Source: Bacteroidales bacterium UBA1392
GTDB taxonomy: Bacteria; Bacteroidota; Bacteroidia; Bacteroidales; UBA932
NCBI GenBank assembly: GCA_002305275.1
Contig: DBQO01000015.1
Location: 9,677 to 73,676, forward strand
Length of the DNA: 64,000 nt
Reading direction: 5' to 3'
Shown here one piece after another: positions 42,641 to 50,850 of this stretch. The notes beneath the pieces were generated by a model that saw only the letters and a list, made by a program, of their open reading frames with translations, did not search any database and was not told the origin of the DNA. Within the stretch, counting starts at the first letter, position 1. Each line of letters begins with the position of its first letter. The translations under genes and the position numbers were made by a program.

Positions 42641-44830
42641 TTAGTTATCATCAAAATCAAAATAGAGATTTTCGAACGATTTTTGAATAATTGTTGCTAT
42701 ATTATTATTTATAAAAGCAATTCTGTTATTAAATTGAAATAATGACTTTAAAAGATTAGTGTATCTTTCCATTACGTCTGCTGGAGGTAAAAGAATCATT
42801 TCACTATCTAAGTATTCGTCCAATTGAAAATTTTTTATTCCACTAGGCTGGTTTTCATATTTCGTAGTAATTCCGTCTAAATAGGATTGATTCCAGTAAA
42901 AATAGAACCAAATAGGATCAACCTTATCTGGTTTTACACGAATAACCTTGCAAAAATTTGAGCACATAACAGGCATCTGATAATAATGCAGCAATTCGGA
43001 GGTTATTAATGCGCATCTACCAGTCGGCTGATCTTTGCTGCCTCCCGACATTTCAATCACAATATCATTTTCCTTTAAACGCAATTTGGCAACTTTGTTC
43101 TTATGAATATATCTCTTAGGCGTTTTGCGTAAGTTGAAAATTGGAATGTTTGGCAAGTCAGTTCCTCGGATAACGAATACAGGGATATTATCTTTTTTGG
43201 GCTCATCATTTCCCCAATTTCCACTTATTGTTTGATCAATAATTTCAGATAGCTCTACTGCTTCCCACTTTGATCTATCAAATTTAGCATCGAATTGCCT
43301 CAGGATATCTATTTTAAAAGTATTGGCATTTAAGTGATGATTATTTATAAAATTCAAAATCGAGGGTATCTGATTAATGGTATTATCAAGTTTATCATTT
43401 ATTTCTTCCTGAAATGACTTAGTCCTTATTTTTTTTAATTTTTCAACATAGCGATTAGGGGAAATAATAAATGATTTTGACTCGATTTCTTTTACCGTAA
43501 CTGATTTACAGAATCCAGGCTGATCTGAATAATTGTCATTATTTTTCCATCTATGATAAGCGTTTGAAATGTTAGTGATGTCTAATGTGTCTAAGATTCT
43601 CAGTGTACTCTCTTTCATCTTTCCTAGATTATATGCATCAATCATTAGAATATCTGATGTTTTCTTTTTATTTGAACGATTTAAAATCCAAATATGCACG
43701 GGTAGTGTCGTATTAGTGAAAAGCTGTGTTGGGAGTGCGACAATACAATCGATTAGTCCACTGTTAACTATTTCTTTACGTATTGTGCTTTCAACTACTC
43801 CTTTATTACTTGCAGCGCTACAATGCATAACAATCGCGGCTTTTCCATTAGGTGCCAGATGATAAAGGAAATGTTGAATCCAAGCATAATTAGCGTTACC
43901 AACCGGCGGCACACCATATTGCCAACGTCCGTCCTTGCGAAGCAAATCACCGCTCCAATCGCTATCGTTAAAAGGCGGATTGGCAATAACGTAGTCGGCC
44001 TTTAGATCCCTGTGAGCATCATTTAGAAATGAACCCTCGTTATTCCATTTTACCTGTGAACTATCAATACCACGAATAGCAAGATTCATTTTACATAAAC
44101 GCCAGGTGGTTTGGTTGCTTTCCTGTCCATAAATTGAAATATCATTAACTTTCCCTTGGTGCTCAGCAACGAATTTTTCACTCTGCACAAACATACCACC
44201 CGACCCACAGCAAGGGTCGAAAACGCGTCCCTGATATGGTTCTAACATTTCGACTAGCAATTCAACAACACTCCGAGGGGTATAGAACTGCCCGCCCTTT
44301 TTGCCTTCAGCAAGAGCGAACTCTCCAAGGAAATATTCAAAAACATGTCCGAGAACATCGGCACTTCGAGCTTTAGTGTCACCAAGTGCGATATTGCCCA
44401 CCAAATCAATCAATTCTCCCAGACTTGTCGGGTCAAGATTTTGTCGAGCATATACTTTTGGTAAAACTCCTTTTAATGAAGGATTCTCTCTCTCAATGGC
44501 ATCCATGGCATTATCCACAAATTTGCCAATTTCGGGTTGTTTCGCTTTTGATACGAGCGAACTCCATCGGGCTGCGGATGGTACAAAGAACACATTCTCG
44601 GCTTTGTATTCGTCTCTATCTTCGGGGTCAGCACCCTCTGTCTCTAGAGCCTTCAGTTTAGCATATAATTCCTCAAAAGCATCGGAAATGTATTTTAGAA
44701 AAATCAATCCTAAAACGACATGTTTATATTCGGCAGCATCTATGTTTTTTCTCAACTTATCTGCCGCTTTCCAAAGTTGTTTTTCTAAAGGTTCCTCAGC
44801 TTGAGTAACCTTTTTGCTCTTCTTAGCCAT
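42641..44830 (-). CDS. hsdM: Type I modification methylase fused to one HsdS target-recognition domain
   Basis: At 729 residues this is about 220 longer than an ordinary HsdM. The first 480 residues are HsdM: helical N-terminus, GQFYTPRSVVELLVEML, motif I VFDPCCGSGGMF and motif IV VIANPPFND of N6-adenine methylases. From about 520 (KFDRSKWEAVELSEII) follows a single HsdS-type target-recognition domain (IEMSGGSKDQPTGRCALI, SGIKNFQLDEYLDSEMILLPP) and a coiled-coil helix. Ordinary HsdS has two such domains, and no separate hsdS exists in the locus. A half-specificity fusion should dimerise to read a palindromic, gapped site. It is the first gene of the type I unit. Confidence 0.9.
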   Translation of the reverse strand: MAKKSKKVTQAEEPLEKQLWKAADKLRKNIDAAEYKHVVLGLIFLKYISDAFEELYAKLKALETEGADPEDRDEYKAENVFFVPSAARWSSLVSKAKQPEIGKFVDNAMDAIERENPSLKGVLPKVYARQNLDPTSLGELIDLVGNIALGDTKARSADVLGHVFEYFLGEFALAEGKKGGQFYTPRSVVELLVEMLEPYQGRVFDPCCGSGGMFVQSEKFVAEHQGKVNDISIYGQESNQTTWRLCKMNLAIRGIDSSQVKWNNEGSFLNDAHRDLKADYVIANPPFNDSDWSGDLLRKDGRWQYGVPPVGNANYAWIQHFLYHLAPNGKAAIVMHCSAASNKGVVESTIRKEIVNSGLIDCIVALPTQLFTNTTLPVHIWILNRSNKKKTSDILMIDAYNLGKMKESTLRILDTLDITNISNAYHRWKNNDNYSDQPGFCKSVTVKEIESKSFIISPNRYVEKLKKIRTKSFQEEINDKLDNTINQIPSILNFINNHHLNANTFKIDILRQFDAKFDRSKWEAVELSEIIDQTISGNWGNDEPKKDNIPVFVIRGTDLPNIPIFNLRKTPKRYIHKNKVAKLRLKENDIVIEMSGGSKDQPTGRCALITSELLHYYQMPVMCSNFCKVIRVKPDKVDPIWFYFYWNQSYLDGITTKYENQPSGIKNFQLDEYLDSEMILLPPADVMERYTNLLKSLFQFNNRIAFINNNIATIIQKSFENLYFDFDDN

Positions 44831-45156
44831 AAATTTTTATTAAAAAATGTATACGCTTCTATTAAAGTCTAAAATTAACAATTTAACGCGGTTTTATCGG
44901 TAAAACCGCATGCAATTTTTAAATTTTCTAATGTTTTCGTGATGAGATTTGCTAATTCAGAAATCAAAAAAATGCCAGAAAATTAAAATTCTGGCAAATT
45001 TTGGGTTTTAGTAAAACCTTAATTGTGCTGTTGGCTAGGTGGGCTTTGGGAGGTTTGTGCAGCACGGGCTGACATTTGAATTATAGATATATACAGATGA
45101 TGTGTTTCCCCCAAATATACAACTTTCCCAAAATATACTCTCTATCAATGTTAGAC
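44831..45156. other. Leader/spacer upstream of the hsdM fusion, 326 bases
   Basis: On the minus strand a -7 box TATATTTG (45112-45119) could start a leader of about 275 bases. It holds a long-range inverted repeat GTGCTG/CAGCAC (about 45027-45066), the 52-bp repeat copy A (44953-45004), and a perfect 9-bp hairpin GCGGTTTTA/TAAAACCGC (44888-44909) with a TCGG loop. The hairpin has no U-run and may be an operator or an RNA structure controlling methylase expression. No gene seen. Confidence 0.5.
44953..45004 (+). repeat. 52-bp direct repeat, copy A (flanks the AbiE-like module)
   Basis: Same orientation as copy B at 47069-47120, with three mismatches. The core is an inverted repeat GCCAGAA-AATTAAAA-TTCTGGC preceded by AAATCAAAAAAAT. 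Copy A lies after the AbiEii-like gene; copy B lies before the antitoxin gene. Confidence 0.85.
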
Positions 45157-46272
45157 CTATCCCTCAGTTTTATTACCTGTGAGGATTTGTACGGTTTGAT
45201 ACCAGTAATAGAATGAGGATTTGTCCGGTTGTCTTTTTAGCTTATTCAAAAAGTTCCAATCTTGATTTTCGATGTTAAGGCTTTTTATATCTTTCCCGTT
45301 GTAGTAAGCAATGGGGGACATATCATTGACTAAGATTTTAGCAGCCAAATACGCAACCCGACCTGCTGCCGCTATGGCGTCATCAATGCGGAAACTACCT
45401 GACATAAGAAATCCGGAATTAAGGCTGTTAATCCCTTTTTTCAATTCCTCAAATTTTTGTTCCTCGTCATCTGACGTACGACCTCTTTTAGAGATGATAA
45501 GACAAGTGTCAATGGTGTCTTGCAATACTTTGCCAGGGGTTAACTTACACTTAGGATTGTTTTTTCTTCGGTATTTAATTTCTTGTTCGGCAAAGACCAT
45601 AAAACTTTTCTTTACCATTTCAACATCTGAGATATGCTCAAACAGTTTGCTCAAATCAAAAAGCTGCTTGCAAATCTCCATGGAGAAGGATTGATTGTCC
45701 TTTCCTTTGAAATACGGTATGCCAATAGTATTGGGGGCAAAGGCGGTGAGTTTATCTCCGATTATGGCATCTATGGTTGGAGCCGTAACCATTGTCTCTG
45801 ATTCCGTTTCGATCCATTTTGTGTTTATAGGGATTTCAATTGTTGTTGGATAAATCGAATCTTCTATTAATACATCCAACAAAATTGTTCCGGAACCTTG
45901 CTGTTTGCTATTGAAGGAAAATTTGTAATGAGCTTTGGGCACTCCTGCTTGATAGCTACGGCGTTCATCTAATTTCCAATCTATAAAATTAGAGGTTTCT
46001 ATAACCCTGTTCAGCGTTTCTTCAAGGTCTTTTCTTTCTTCTTTACATACGATATCTATGTCAATAGAGAATCTCTTTCCCTCTTTGAGTAGGAGCACCA
46101 GACTGGTTCCACCTCTGAAAACGAAGTTTAGTCCATTTGCTTTCAATCTTTCCAGCAAATGTAAAGCATAAATCATTTTTTCGAGAATTATCTTATCAAT
46201 CCGGTTGTGCTCTTTTTGCTTTTTGAACTGATCCAACCACTCTTCTGTAAAACACTTTTCCTTAATCATCAA
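45157..46272 (-). CDS. AbiEii/AbiGii-type nucleotidyltransferase toxin
   Basis: A 371-residue protein with the nucleotidyltransferase signature FVFRGGTSLVLLLKEGKRFSIDIDIV (shown in parts: GGTSL, then DIDIV), as in AbiEii toxins, which transfer nucleotides to tRNA and arrest growth. KLTAFAPNTIGIPYFKGKDNQ resembles the substrate-lobe segment of the family. It overlaps the upstream antitoxin-like gene by 11 bases, the usual type IV toxin-antitoxin layout. Intact by length. The pair is bracketed by 52-bp repeats, implying mobility as a unit. Confidence 0.85.
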   Translation of the reverse strand: MMIKEKCFTEEWLDQFKKQKEHNRIDKIILEKMIYALHLLERLKANGLNFVFRGGTSLVLLLKEGKRFSIDIDIVCKEERKDLEETLNRVIETSNFIDWKLDERRSYQAGVPKAHYKFSFNSKQQGSGTILLDVLIEDSIYPTTIEIPINTKWIETESETMVTAPTIDAIIGDKLTAFAPNTIGIPYFKGKDNQSFSMEICKQLFDLSKLFEHISDVEMVKKSFMVFAEQEIKYRRKNNPKCKLTPGKVLQDTIDTCLIISKRGRTSDDEEQKFEELKKGINSLNSGFLMSGSFRIDDAIAAAGRVAYLAAKILVNDMSPIAYYNGKDIKSLNIENQDWNFLNKLKRQPDKSSFYYWYQTVQILTGNKTEG

Positions 46273-47029
46273 TAATATCCTTTACTAAGTGAGACATATA
46301 AGTTGTGATAAACTGCTTTATTTCTAAATCTCTTTCTCTTCTTTTTGCGTAGCTGAATAGTTTTGTGAAATTGATAGTATAATTGCTAAGGGCATTTTCA
46401 TAAATGGATATCAATTCACTACCTTGCAGATAATGGAACAAGCGTTTTTCTGCGAATAGGTCAACGAGAATCTTTTCAAGTGTGGGGGTATTAAACTTGA
46501 CTTTTTTCTCCGTTCGTCTCATAAGTGGTGCCCTTGTTATCAGCCTCTTTATGATTATAGGTTGATTGCTTTCGGGTATGTAGAAATCTATGGTTTGTTC
46601 GTCGGGGTTAATAAAAACCTCACTAAAATGATTGTCCTTTAAGGTATAGAATACGGACTCTTCAAATCCCTTTTCCACCTCAATTAACAAAGCGGACTTG
46701 CTTACTTGGTGTTGGGAAAATTCATTTAACCAAGCAGTCTCCCAAACAGAAAGTTTGATTTCATCGAATTTTTTAAATAAGAGTTTCGCAATCTTAAAGA
46801 GATTATGAGAGATGTACGGTTTGTATTTGGGATTGGAGGAGATTACATAAAGTCCTCTTTTGAGAGGCTTAATGATATCTTTGTCTTTTAGATCATATAT
46901 TCTCCATCCTAAAGTCCCTTCTTTGAGCTCAGGTTCATAATGCCGATAGAATTTAGAGAGTTCTTCGCGTGTAAAAGACTCTTTATCTTTGAATTCTTCA
47001 ATCAGTATATCATTTAATACTTTAGTCAT
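46262..47029 (-). CDS. AbiEi-like antitoxin (DUF6577-type)
   Basis: About 255 residues from ATG 47029, the first good start after the -7 box TATCTTTG at 47048-47055. The N-terminus has a winged-helix-like segment (FTREELSKFYRHYE, LGWRIYDLKDKDIIKPLKRGLYVI), matching the DNA-binding domain of AbiEi-type antitoxins. The family I associate is DUF6577. Such proteins repress their own promoter and neutralise the toxin without direct binding. The GCCAGAA/TTCTGGC inverted repeat of copy B, just upstream of the promoter, is a candidate operator. Confidence 0.78.
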   Translation of the reverse strand: MTKVLNDILIEEFKDKESFTREELSKFYRHYEPELKEGTLGWRIYDLKDKDIIKPLKRGLYVISSNPKYKPYISHNLFKIAKLLFKKFDEIKLSVWETAWLNEFSQHQVSKSALLIEVEKGFEESVFYTLKDNHFSEVFINPDEQTIDFYIPESNQPIIIKRLITRAPLMRRTEKKVKFNTPTLEKILVDLFAEKRLFHYLQGSELISIYENALSNYTINFTKLFSYAKRRERDLEIKQFITTYMSHLVKDIIDD

Positions 47030-47068
47030 TGTAATCCAAATTTTTGCCAAAGATAGGCATTTTTGGTT

Positions 47069-47120
47069 TAATTTGGAAATCAAAAAAATGCTAGAAAATT
47101 AAAATTCTGGCAAATTTTGG
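47069..47120 (+). repeat. 52-bp direct repeat, copy B
   Basis: Matches copy A at 44953-45004 (49 of 52 positions). In this copy the inverted repeat reads GCTAGAA/TTCTGGC with one mismatch. It lies about 14 bases upstream of the antitoxin -7 box. Confidence 0.85.
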
Positions 47121-47233
47121 TTTTTTGAACAAGTTTTCGGTTGTAGTATTCCCCGTAATAATTTTTTATCTTTGTTTGGCTTTGGGCTGAATCATTTTTG
47201 CAATTTATAATCATTTATAACCGTTTATCATGC

Positions 47234-48580
47234 GTGTCCACTAAAAGTTGTGGACGATTATTATAAAGTTTAACAATTAAAACAAAGTAGGTTCACTTGA
47301 ACCATTTAGTTCATTGACAATATTGTAGTTAGGTTTACCAAAGAGTTTATCAAGGGGCAAAGTCTCTGTAAGAGAAACACTTGCAAGTTGTAACATCTCA
47401 TAGATTGGCCTGTCAATATTCATCTTTTTCTGTACGATTGCCATCATACAATAGGCAATAATTGCGGAATAAATTTGGATTCTGACAGCATTTTCGGTTT
47501 CACCCCAAAATTTTTTAATCTTAAGATGTTGCTTCAGCCACTTGAAGAAAAGTTCAATTTGCCATCTGTTTTTGTACAGCTCCGCAACCATCATCGGGCT
47601 TATATCCAATCTTTCGTCCTCATCAAAAGCGTTTGTGAAGAAGATGAATTTTTTCTTGTTCACCTCGTCCCAATAAATGACTCGTCTGATCTTTTCAGGG
47701 TATTTTCCCATGGTAAGTTGCCCGTCCATATAGCCGATGGCATCGGATAGGATGCCGGAGTCCGGAGGGAAACGACGTTTCCATTTCATAGGCTTGAAAT
47801 CATTGTTTTTCTTGCCTCTGACAACGAAGTAGGCACCGATACTTTCAATGGCATATAGCCTTTTAAAGTCGTTGTAACCGCGATCAAAGATGTAAAATGA
47901 GCTTTTTTCATACGGTATCACATCCATTGCATTTATGTCGTTAACTCTTGCTTCGGTTATATGGAAGAAAGTTGGAATTGAGGTTTCAACATCAAACAAT
48001 GTGTGAATCTTTATTCCTCCTTTACCTTGATTCTTGCGAAACAGGGCCCACTTGAAAGTCTCCAAGCATAGTTCTATCGTAGTGGAATCAAAGGCGTAAA
48101 TATTACCACCGAGCATGAAGATATCTTCTGCTCGACAAGATCTGGCTTCCGCTATAACACGATACGCGAACTCTTCGAATATACGATAGTCTCGGTTCTT
48201 GTTCGCTTTGGAAAGATTGCTCTTTGTGGGGGCTTTACCGAAACCGAGATGAAATGCTTTCGATGCATGAGCTTGTGTTGCAAGTGTTACATCACGAAGA
48301 CTTTCTCTATTGGATAATTGTCCGAATATCATGACTAGTAATTGATTCCAGCAGGTAAAAAACTTGACGTAACGATTTCCTCCGTATTTATTTGATATTC
48401 TGAGGAATACGTCCTTGTCGATAAAATCTAAAAGCTGTGAGAACACGAATTTTCCTTTATGCATATGCCATTCTACGTTAGTCTGGCAAAGATAATTTCA
48501 AATCGGCGCGGTCTCAAAACCTTTGTAATTACCTAATTTTCAATATTTTCAAAGAACTTTTATGATTTTTTAGTGGACAC
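47234..48580 (-). mobile_element. IS4-family insertion sequence, intact
   Basis: A 1347-bp element bounded by perfect 13-bp inverted repeats GTGTCCACTAAAA (47234-47246) and TTTTAGTGGACAC (48568-48580), with one full-length transposase gene on the minus strand. I do not see a clear target-site duplication: the flanking bases differ, although both sides are part of a low-complexity repeat. The insertion separates a plausible promoter near 47.16 kb from the BPL_N-type gene at 48692. Confidence 0.93.
47277..48464 (-). CDS. IS4-family DDE transposase
   Basis: A 395-residue transposase. The N-terminal DUF4372-like segment (KGKFVFSQLLDFIDKDVFLRI) is followed by the RNase-H-fold catalytic core: first Asp in IYAFDSTTIEL, second in FYIFDRGYNDF, and the Glu in NRWQIELFFKWLKQHL, which is the YREK-like IS4 signature. 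Length and motifs indicate an active enzyme. GC and codon use differ from the surrounding AT-rich island, in keeping with an independent mobile element. Confidence 0.95.
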   Translation of the reverse strand: MHKGKFVFSQLLDFIDKDVFLRISNKYGGNRYVKFFTCWNQLLVMIFGQLSNRESLRDVTLATQAHASKAFHLGFGKAPTKSNLSKANKNRDYRIFEEFAYRVIAEARSCRAEDIFMLGGNIYAFDSTTIELCLETFKWALFRKNQGKGGIKIHTLFDVETSIPTFFHITEARVNDINAMDVIPYEKSSFYIFDRGYNDFKRLYAIESIGAYFVVRGKKNNDFKPMKWKRRFPPDSGILSDAIGYMDGQLTMGKYPEKIRRVIYWDEVNKKKFIFFTNAFDEDERLDISPMMVAELYKNRWQIELFFKWLKQHLKIKKFWGETENAVRIQIYSAIIAYCMMAIVQKKMNIDRPIYEMLQLASVSLTETLPLDKLFGKPNYNIVNELNGSSEPTLF

Positions 48581-48680
48581 TAGTGACCGTTTATAATCAC
48601 TCTAAAACCATTTTACAATCATTTACAATCATTTATAACCATTTAACAACCATCTACTAAGCATTTTAAAAACCATTTAA
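48581..48680 (+). repeat. Degenerate tandem repeat in the leader of the BPL_N-type gene
   Basis: Imperfect copies of a unit like ATTTACAATCATTTATAACC continue from 47195-47233 on the other side of the insertion sequence, so the element has split one array. The array lies in what would be the 5' untranslated region of the gene at 48692. Function unknown; not a CRISPR (no spacers). Confidence 0.55.
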
Positions 48681-48691
48681 ACCTATACACC

Positions 48692-49825
48692 ATGAAATTA
48701 CACAACCGGATTCTTCTTCTTTTTGCATTGTTGTTGCTTGTCCAATGCACTTCTTCGACGAGTACACAAACCGATAAAATGCGTGTGGGGGTGTTTGAGG
48801 GGCACGGTGGGGCGCAGACCTGCATCTGGGAGGCGGTGGCGGCGATAAAGCTGGATGGCGAGATGACGGTTCGCACTATTACGACCGCGGATATTGCCAA
48901 TAATGTGCTCGATGAGCTGGATGCTATTATTATTCCCGGAGGTGGCGGAAGTCGGCAATACCTCAACCTCGGCGCCGAAAACCAACAGCGTATCAAAGAG
49001 TTCGTAGCCCGTGGTGGCGGAGCCGTGGGCATTTGTGCCGGCGCTTATCTTTTCTCCAACACTCCCGAATATTCCTGTATGCAGCTCAACGGCGCGCAGG
49101 CGATCGATATTGAGCACGACAACCGTGGGCACGGGATAGCCAAATTTACCCTTTCCGAGGCTGGAAAGGAACTTTTCCCCGAAGTTGCGGAGCTCGATAC
49201 CCTCTATGTGATGTATTACGAAGGTCCGGTTTTCATTCCCGCCGAAGGCGATAGCATCCAATATGAGACGCTCGCCATCATGGAGAGCGATGTGCATGAG
49301 GAGGGCAACGCTCCGGCCAATATGACCAACAACAAACCCTTTTTTATCACCAACCAATATGGGGAAGGACGCGTTTTCAGCTGTATAGCGCATCCAGAGG
49401 CGACTCCGGGCATGATGTGGATGATTCCCCGCATGGTGCGTTGGGCGCTGAACAAGCCGATTGCCGGCTACGCCGAAAATGTGATAGATCCCACTATCTT
49501 CAATCAAGAGATCCTGATGTCCATACCCGATCTCAGGCAGGAGAGCCGCTATTTTCGAACCTTCTTGTACGGGATTCCCGAGGAGAAGATCGCTGCACTC
49601 GATTGGCTGCAAAGCAAACATTCGTGGGATGCCAAACGCTGGCTCCAGGGATTGCTCTTTGACGGCGATGCTCAGGTCAGAGTGAGGGCTGCGCAATATG
49701 TGGCTGACATACATTATATCCACTATTTGCCCGATATGCGCGCCGCATACCAATCGGAGAAGGATGAGGCAGTCAAAGCTCAGCTAAAGGAGCATCTGGA
49801 TCGACTGGAAGCCTTACTTCCGTAA
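48692..49825 (+). CDS. Lipoprotein with BPL_N (glutamine-amidotransferase-like) domain
   Basis: The 377-residue protein has a lipoprotein signal (LLLLVQC, Cys20). Residues about 30-250 form a class I glutamine-amidotransferase-like fold of the BPL_N type: MRVGVFEGHGGAQ, AIIIPGGGGSRQYL, and GICAGAYLFS carrying the nucleophile-position Cys. The C-terminal 90 residues are helical and HEAT-like (DGDAQVRVRAAQYVADIHY). Role unknown; enzymatic activity is possible since the Cys is retained. Its natural promoter may have been pushed away by the insertion sequence upstream. The GC-rich coding region returns to core-like composition. Confidence 0.8.
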   Translation: MKLHNRILLLFALLLLVQCTSSTSTQTDKMRVGVFEGHGGAQTCIWEAVAAIKLDGEMTVRTITTADIANNVLDELDAIIIPGGGGSRQYLNLGAENQQRIKEFVARGGGAVGICAGAYLFSNTPEYSCMQLNGAQAIDIEHDNRGHGIAKFTLSEAGKELFPEVAELDTLYVMYYEGPVFIPAEGDSIQYETLAIMESDVHEEGNAPANMTNNKPFFITNQYGEGRVFSCIAHPEATPGMMWMIPRMVRWALNKPIAGYAENVIDPTIFNQEILMSIPDLRQESRYFRTFLYGIPEEKIAALDWLQSKHSWDAKRWLQGLLFDGDAQVRVRAAQYVADIHYIHYLPDMRAAYQSEKDEAVKAQLKEHLDRLEALLP

Positions 49826-50045
49826 GATAGCGTAGATTGTCAAAAACAACCCCCCGCCCCACACGAAGTTTGTAACAAATAGGAGGGATAGTAACTCAGA
49901 TGGACGCAAAAGAGCCTCTATGTTACTAGTAATTTGCTATTTAGATATATTTTTATTATCTTTATTTTTCTGACAACCCGGACATTAAGAGCTGTTGTCA
50001 ATTTTAATCCGTAAATAATAATCAAATTAAAATATCGTTATTGCT

Positions 50046-50585
50046 ATGAAGAAAAACATTTTACTTTTAATTGCCGGTCTGGTTCTTTTTAGCGGATGCG
50101 GCAATCCCAAAACTGAAACTCCGGAAGTTGATCTCGATGATGTGATCGAACAAATAGAGTTAATTGACCATGGGGCAGGACTCATAGTTTTTGACATGGA
50201 GGAGGTAACAAGTAGAAATGAAAATTTCCGTACATCTTTATGGACGGGAAGTTATCTCCAAATGACTTTAATGACCTTGCAGCCGGGTGAGGATATCGGC
50301 CTTGAGCTCCATACCGTTACTGACCAGTTTATTCGTGTGGAAGAGGGAGAAGGTATGGTATATATGGGCGATAGTGAGGATAATCTCGATTTTGTGCGTG
50401 AGATAAAAGAGGATTTTGCATTCTTTATCCCTGCCGGGAAATGGCACAATTTAGTAAATACAGGTGATAAGCCGTTGAAGCTTTATTCGATCTATGCACC
50501 TGCCGAGCACCCGCATAGTACCGTTCATGTGACCCGTGAAGAGGGAATTGAGCATGACCACGATCATTATCAGCCGGCATTTTGA
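50046..50585 (+). CDS. Cupin-domain lipoprotein
   Basis: A 179-residue protein with lipobox FSGC (Cys19). The cupin barrel is clear: QPGEDIGLELHTVTDQFIRVEEG for motif 1 (with His and Gln/Glu positions) and FFIPAGKWHNLVNTGDKPLKL for motif 2 (His). The C-terminus is His-rich (GIEHDHDHYQPAF), which may add metal binding. Monocupins of this type are often sugar or polyketide-binding or simple metalloproteins; the activity is unknown. Closed by a strong terminator. Confidence 0.85.
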   Translation: MKKNILLLIAGLVLFSGCGNPKTETPEVDLDDVIEQIELIDHGAGLIVFDMEEVTSRNENFRTSLWTGSYLQMTLMTLQPGEDIGLELHTVTDQFIRVEEGEGMVYMGDSEDNLDFVREIKEDFAFFIPAGKWHNLVNTGDKPLKLYSIYAPAEHPHSTVHVTREEGIEHDHDHYQPAF

Positions 50586-50612
50586 TTAGAACTATTTCTT
50601 AAAGACAAAGTT

Positions 50613-50650
50613 AAGAGCAAGAGTGATTCTTTTCAATCTTGCTCTTTTTT
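50613..50650 (+). terminator. Intrinsic terminator after the cupin gene
   Basis: AAGAGCAAGA (50613-50622) pairs with TCTTGCTCTT (50637-50646), 10 bp with a 14-base loop, followed by a T-run. Confidence 0.88.
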
Positions 50651-50799
50651 ATGCTCTATGCTATGGACTGCGTAGCTCTTTAGAGGCAGTTCTATGATCG
50701 TTGTGCTTTGTAGTCTTGATTATTATCTATAAAATGACTACTTTGTAGTTTTACTTTGTACTGAGTGCTATGGGGTGTGGTGTTATGCGTCACGTTGCA

Positions 50800-50819
50800 T
50801 TGTGTTGTGTTGTGTTGTG
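50800..50819 (+). repeat. Pentanucleotide tandem repeat (TTGTG)4 upstream of rtcB
   Basis: Four perfect TTGTG units plus a partial fifth lie 31 bases before the rtcB ATG. The surrounding frame is open and in phase with rtcB from an ATG at 50770, so unit number could matter only if that longer form is used. Confidence 0.6.
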
Positions 50820-50850
50820 TTTAAACGACTATAAACGATTAAAATTGATT

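Noticed and set aside
47195..48680. Repeats around the insertion sequence as a CRISPR array
   Set aside because: Units are degenerate, adjacent without unique spacers of fixed length, and no cas genes are present.
48698..49753. Long open frame (351 codons) on the minus strand opposite the BPL_N-type lipoprotein gene
   Set aside because: It mirrors a GC-rich real gene with clear domain and lipobox, its composition is typical of an antisense shadow, and it has no recognisable motif.
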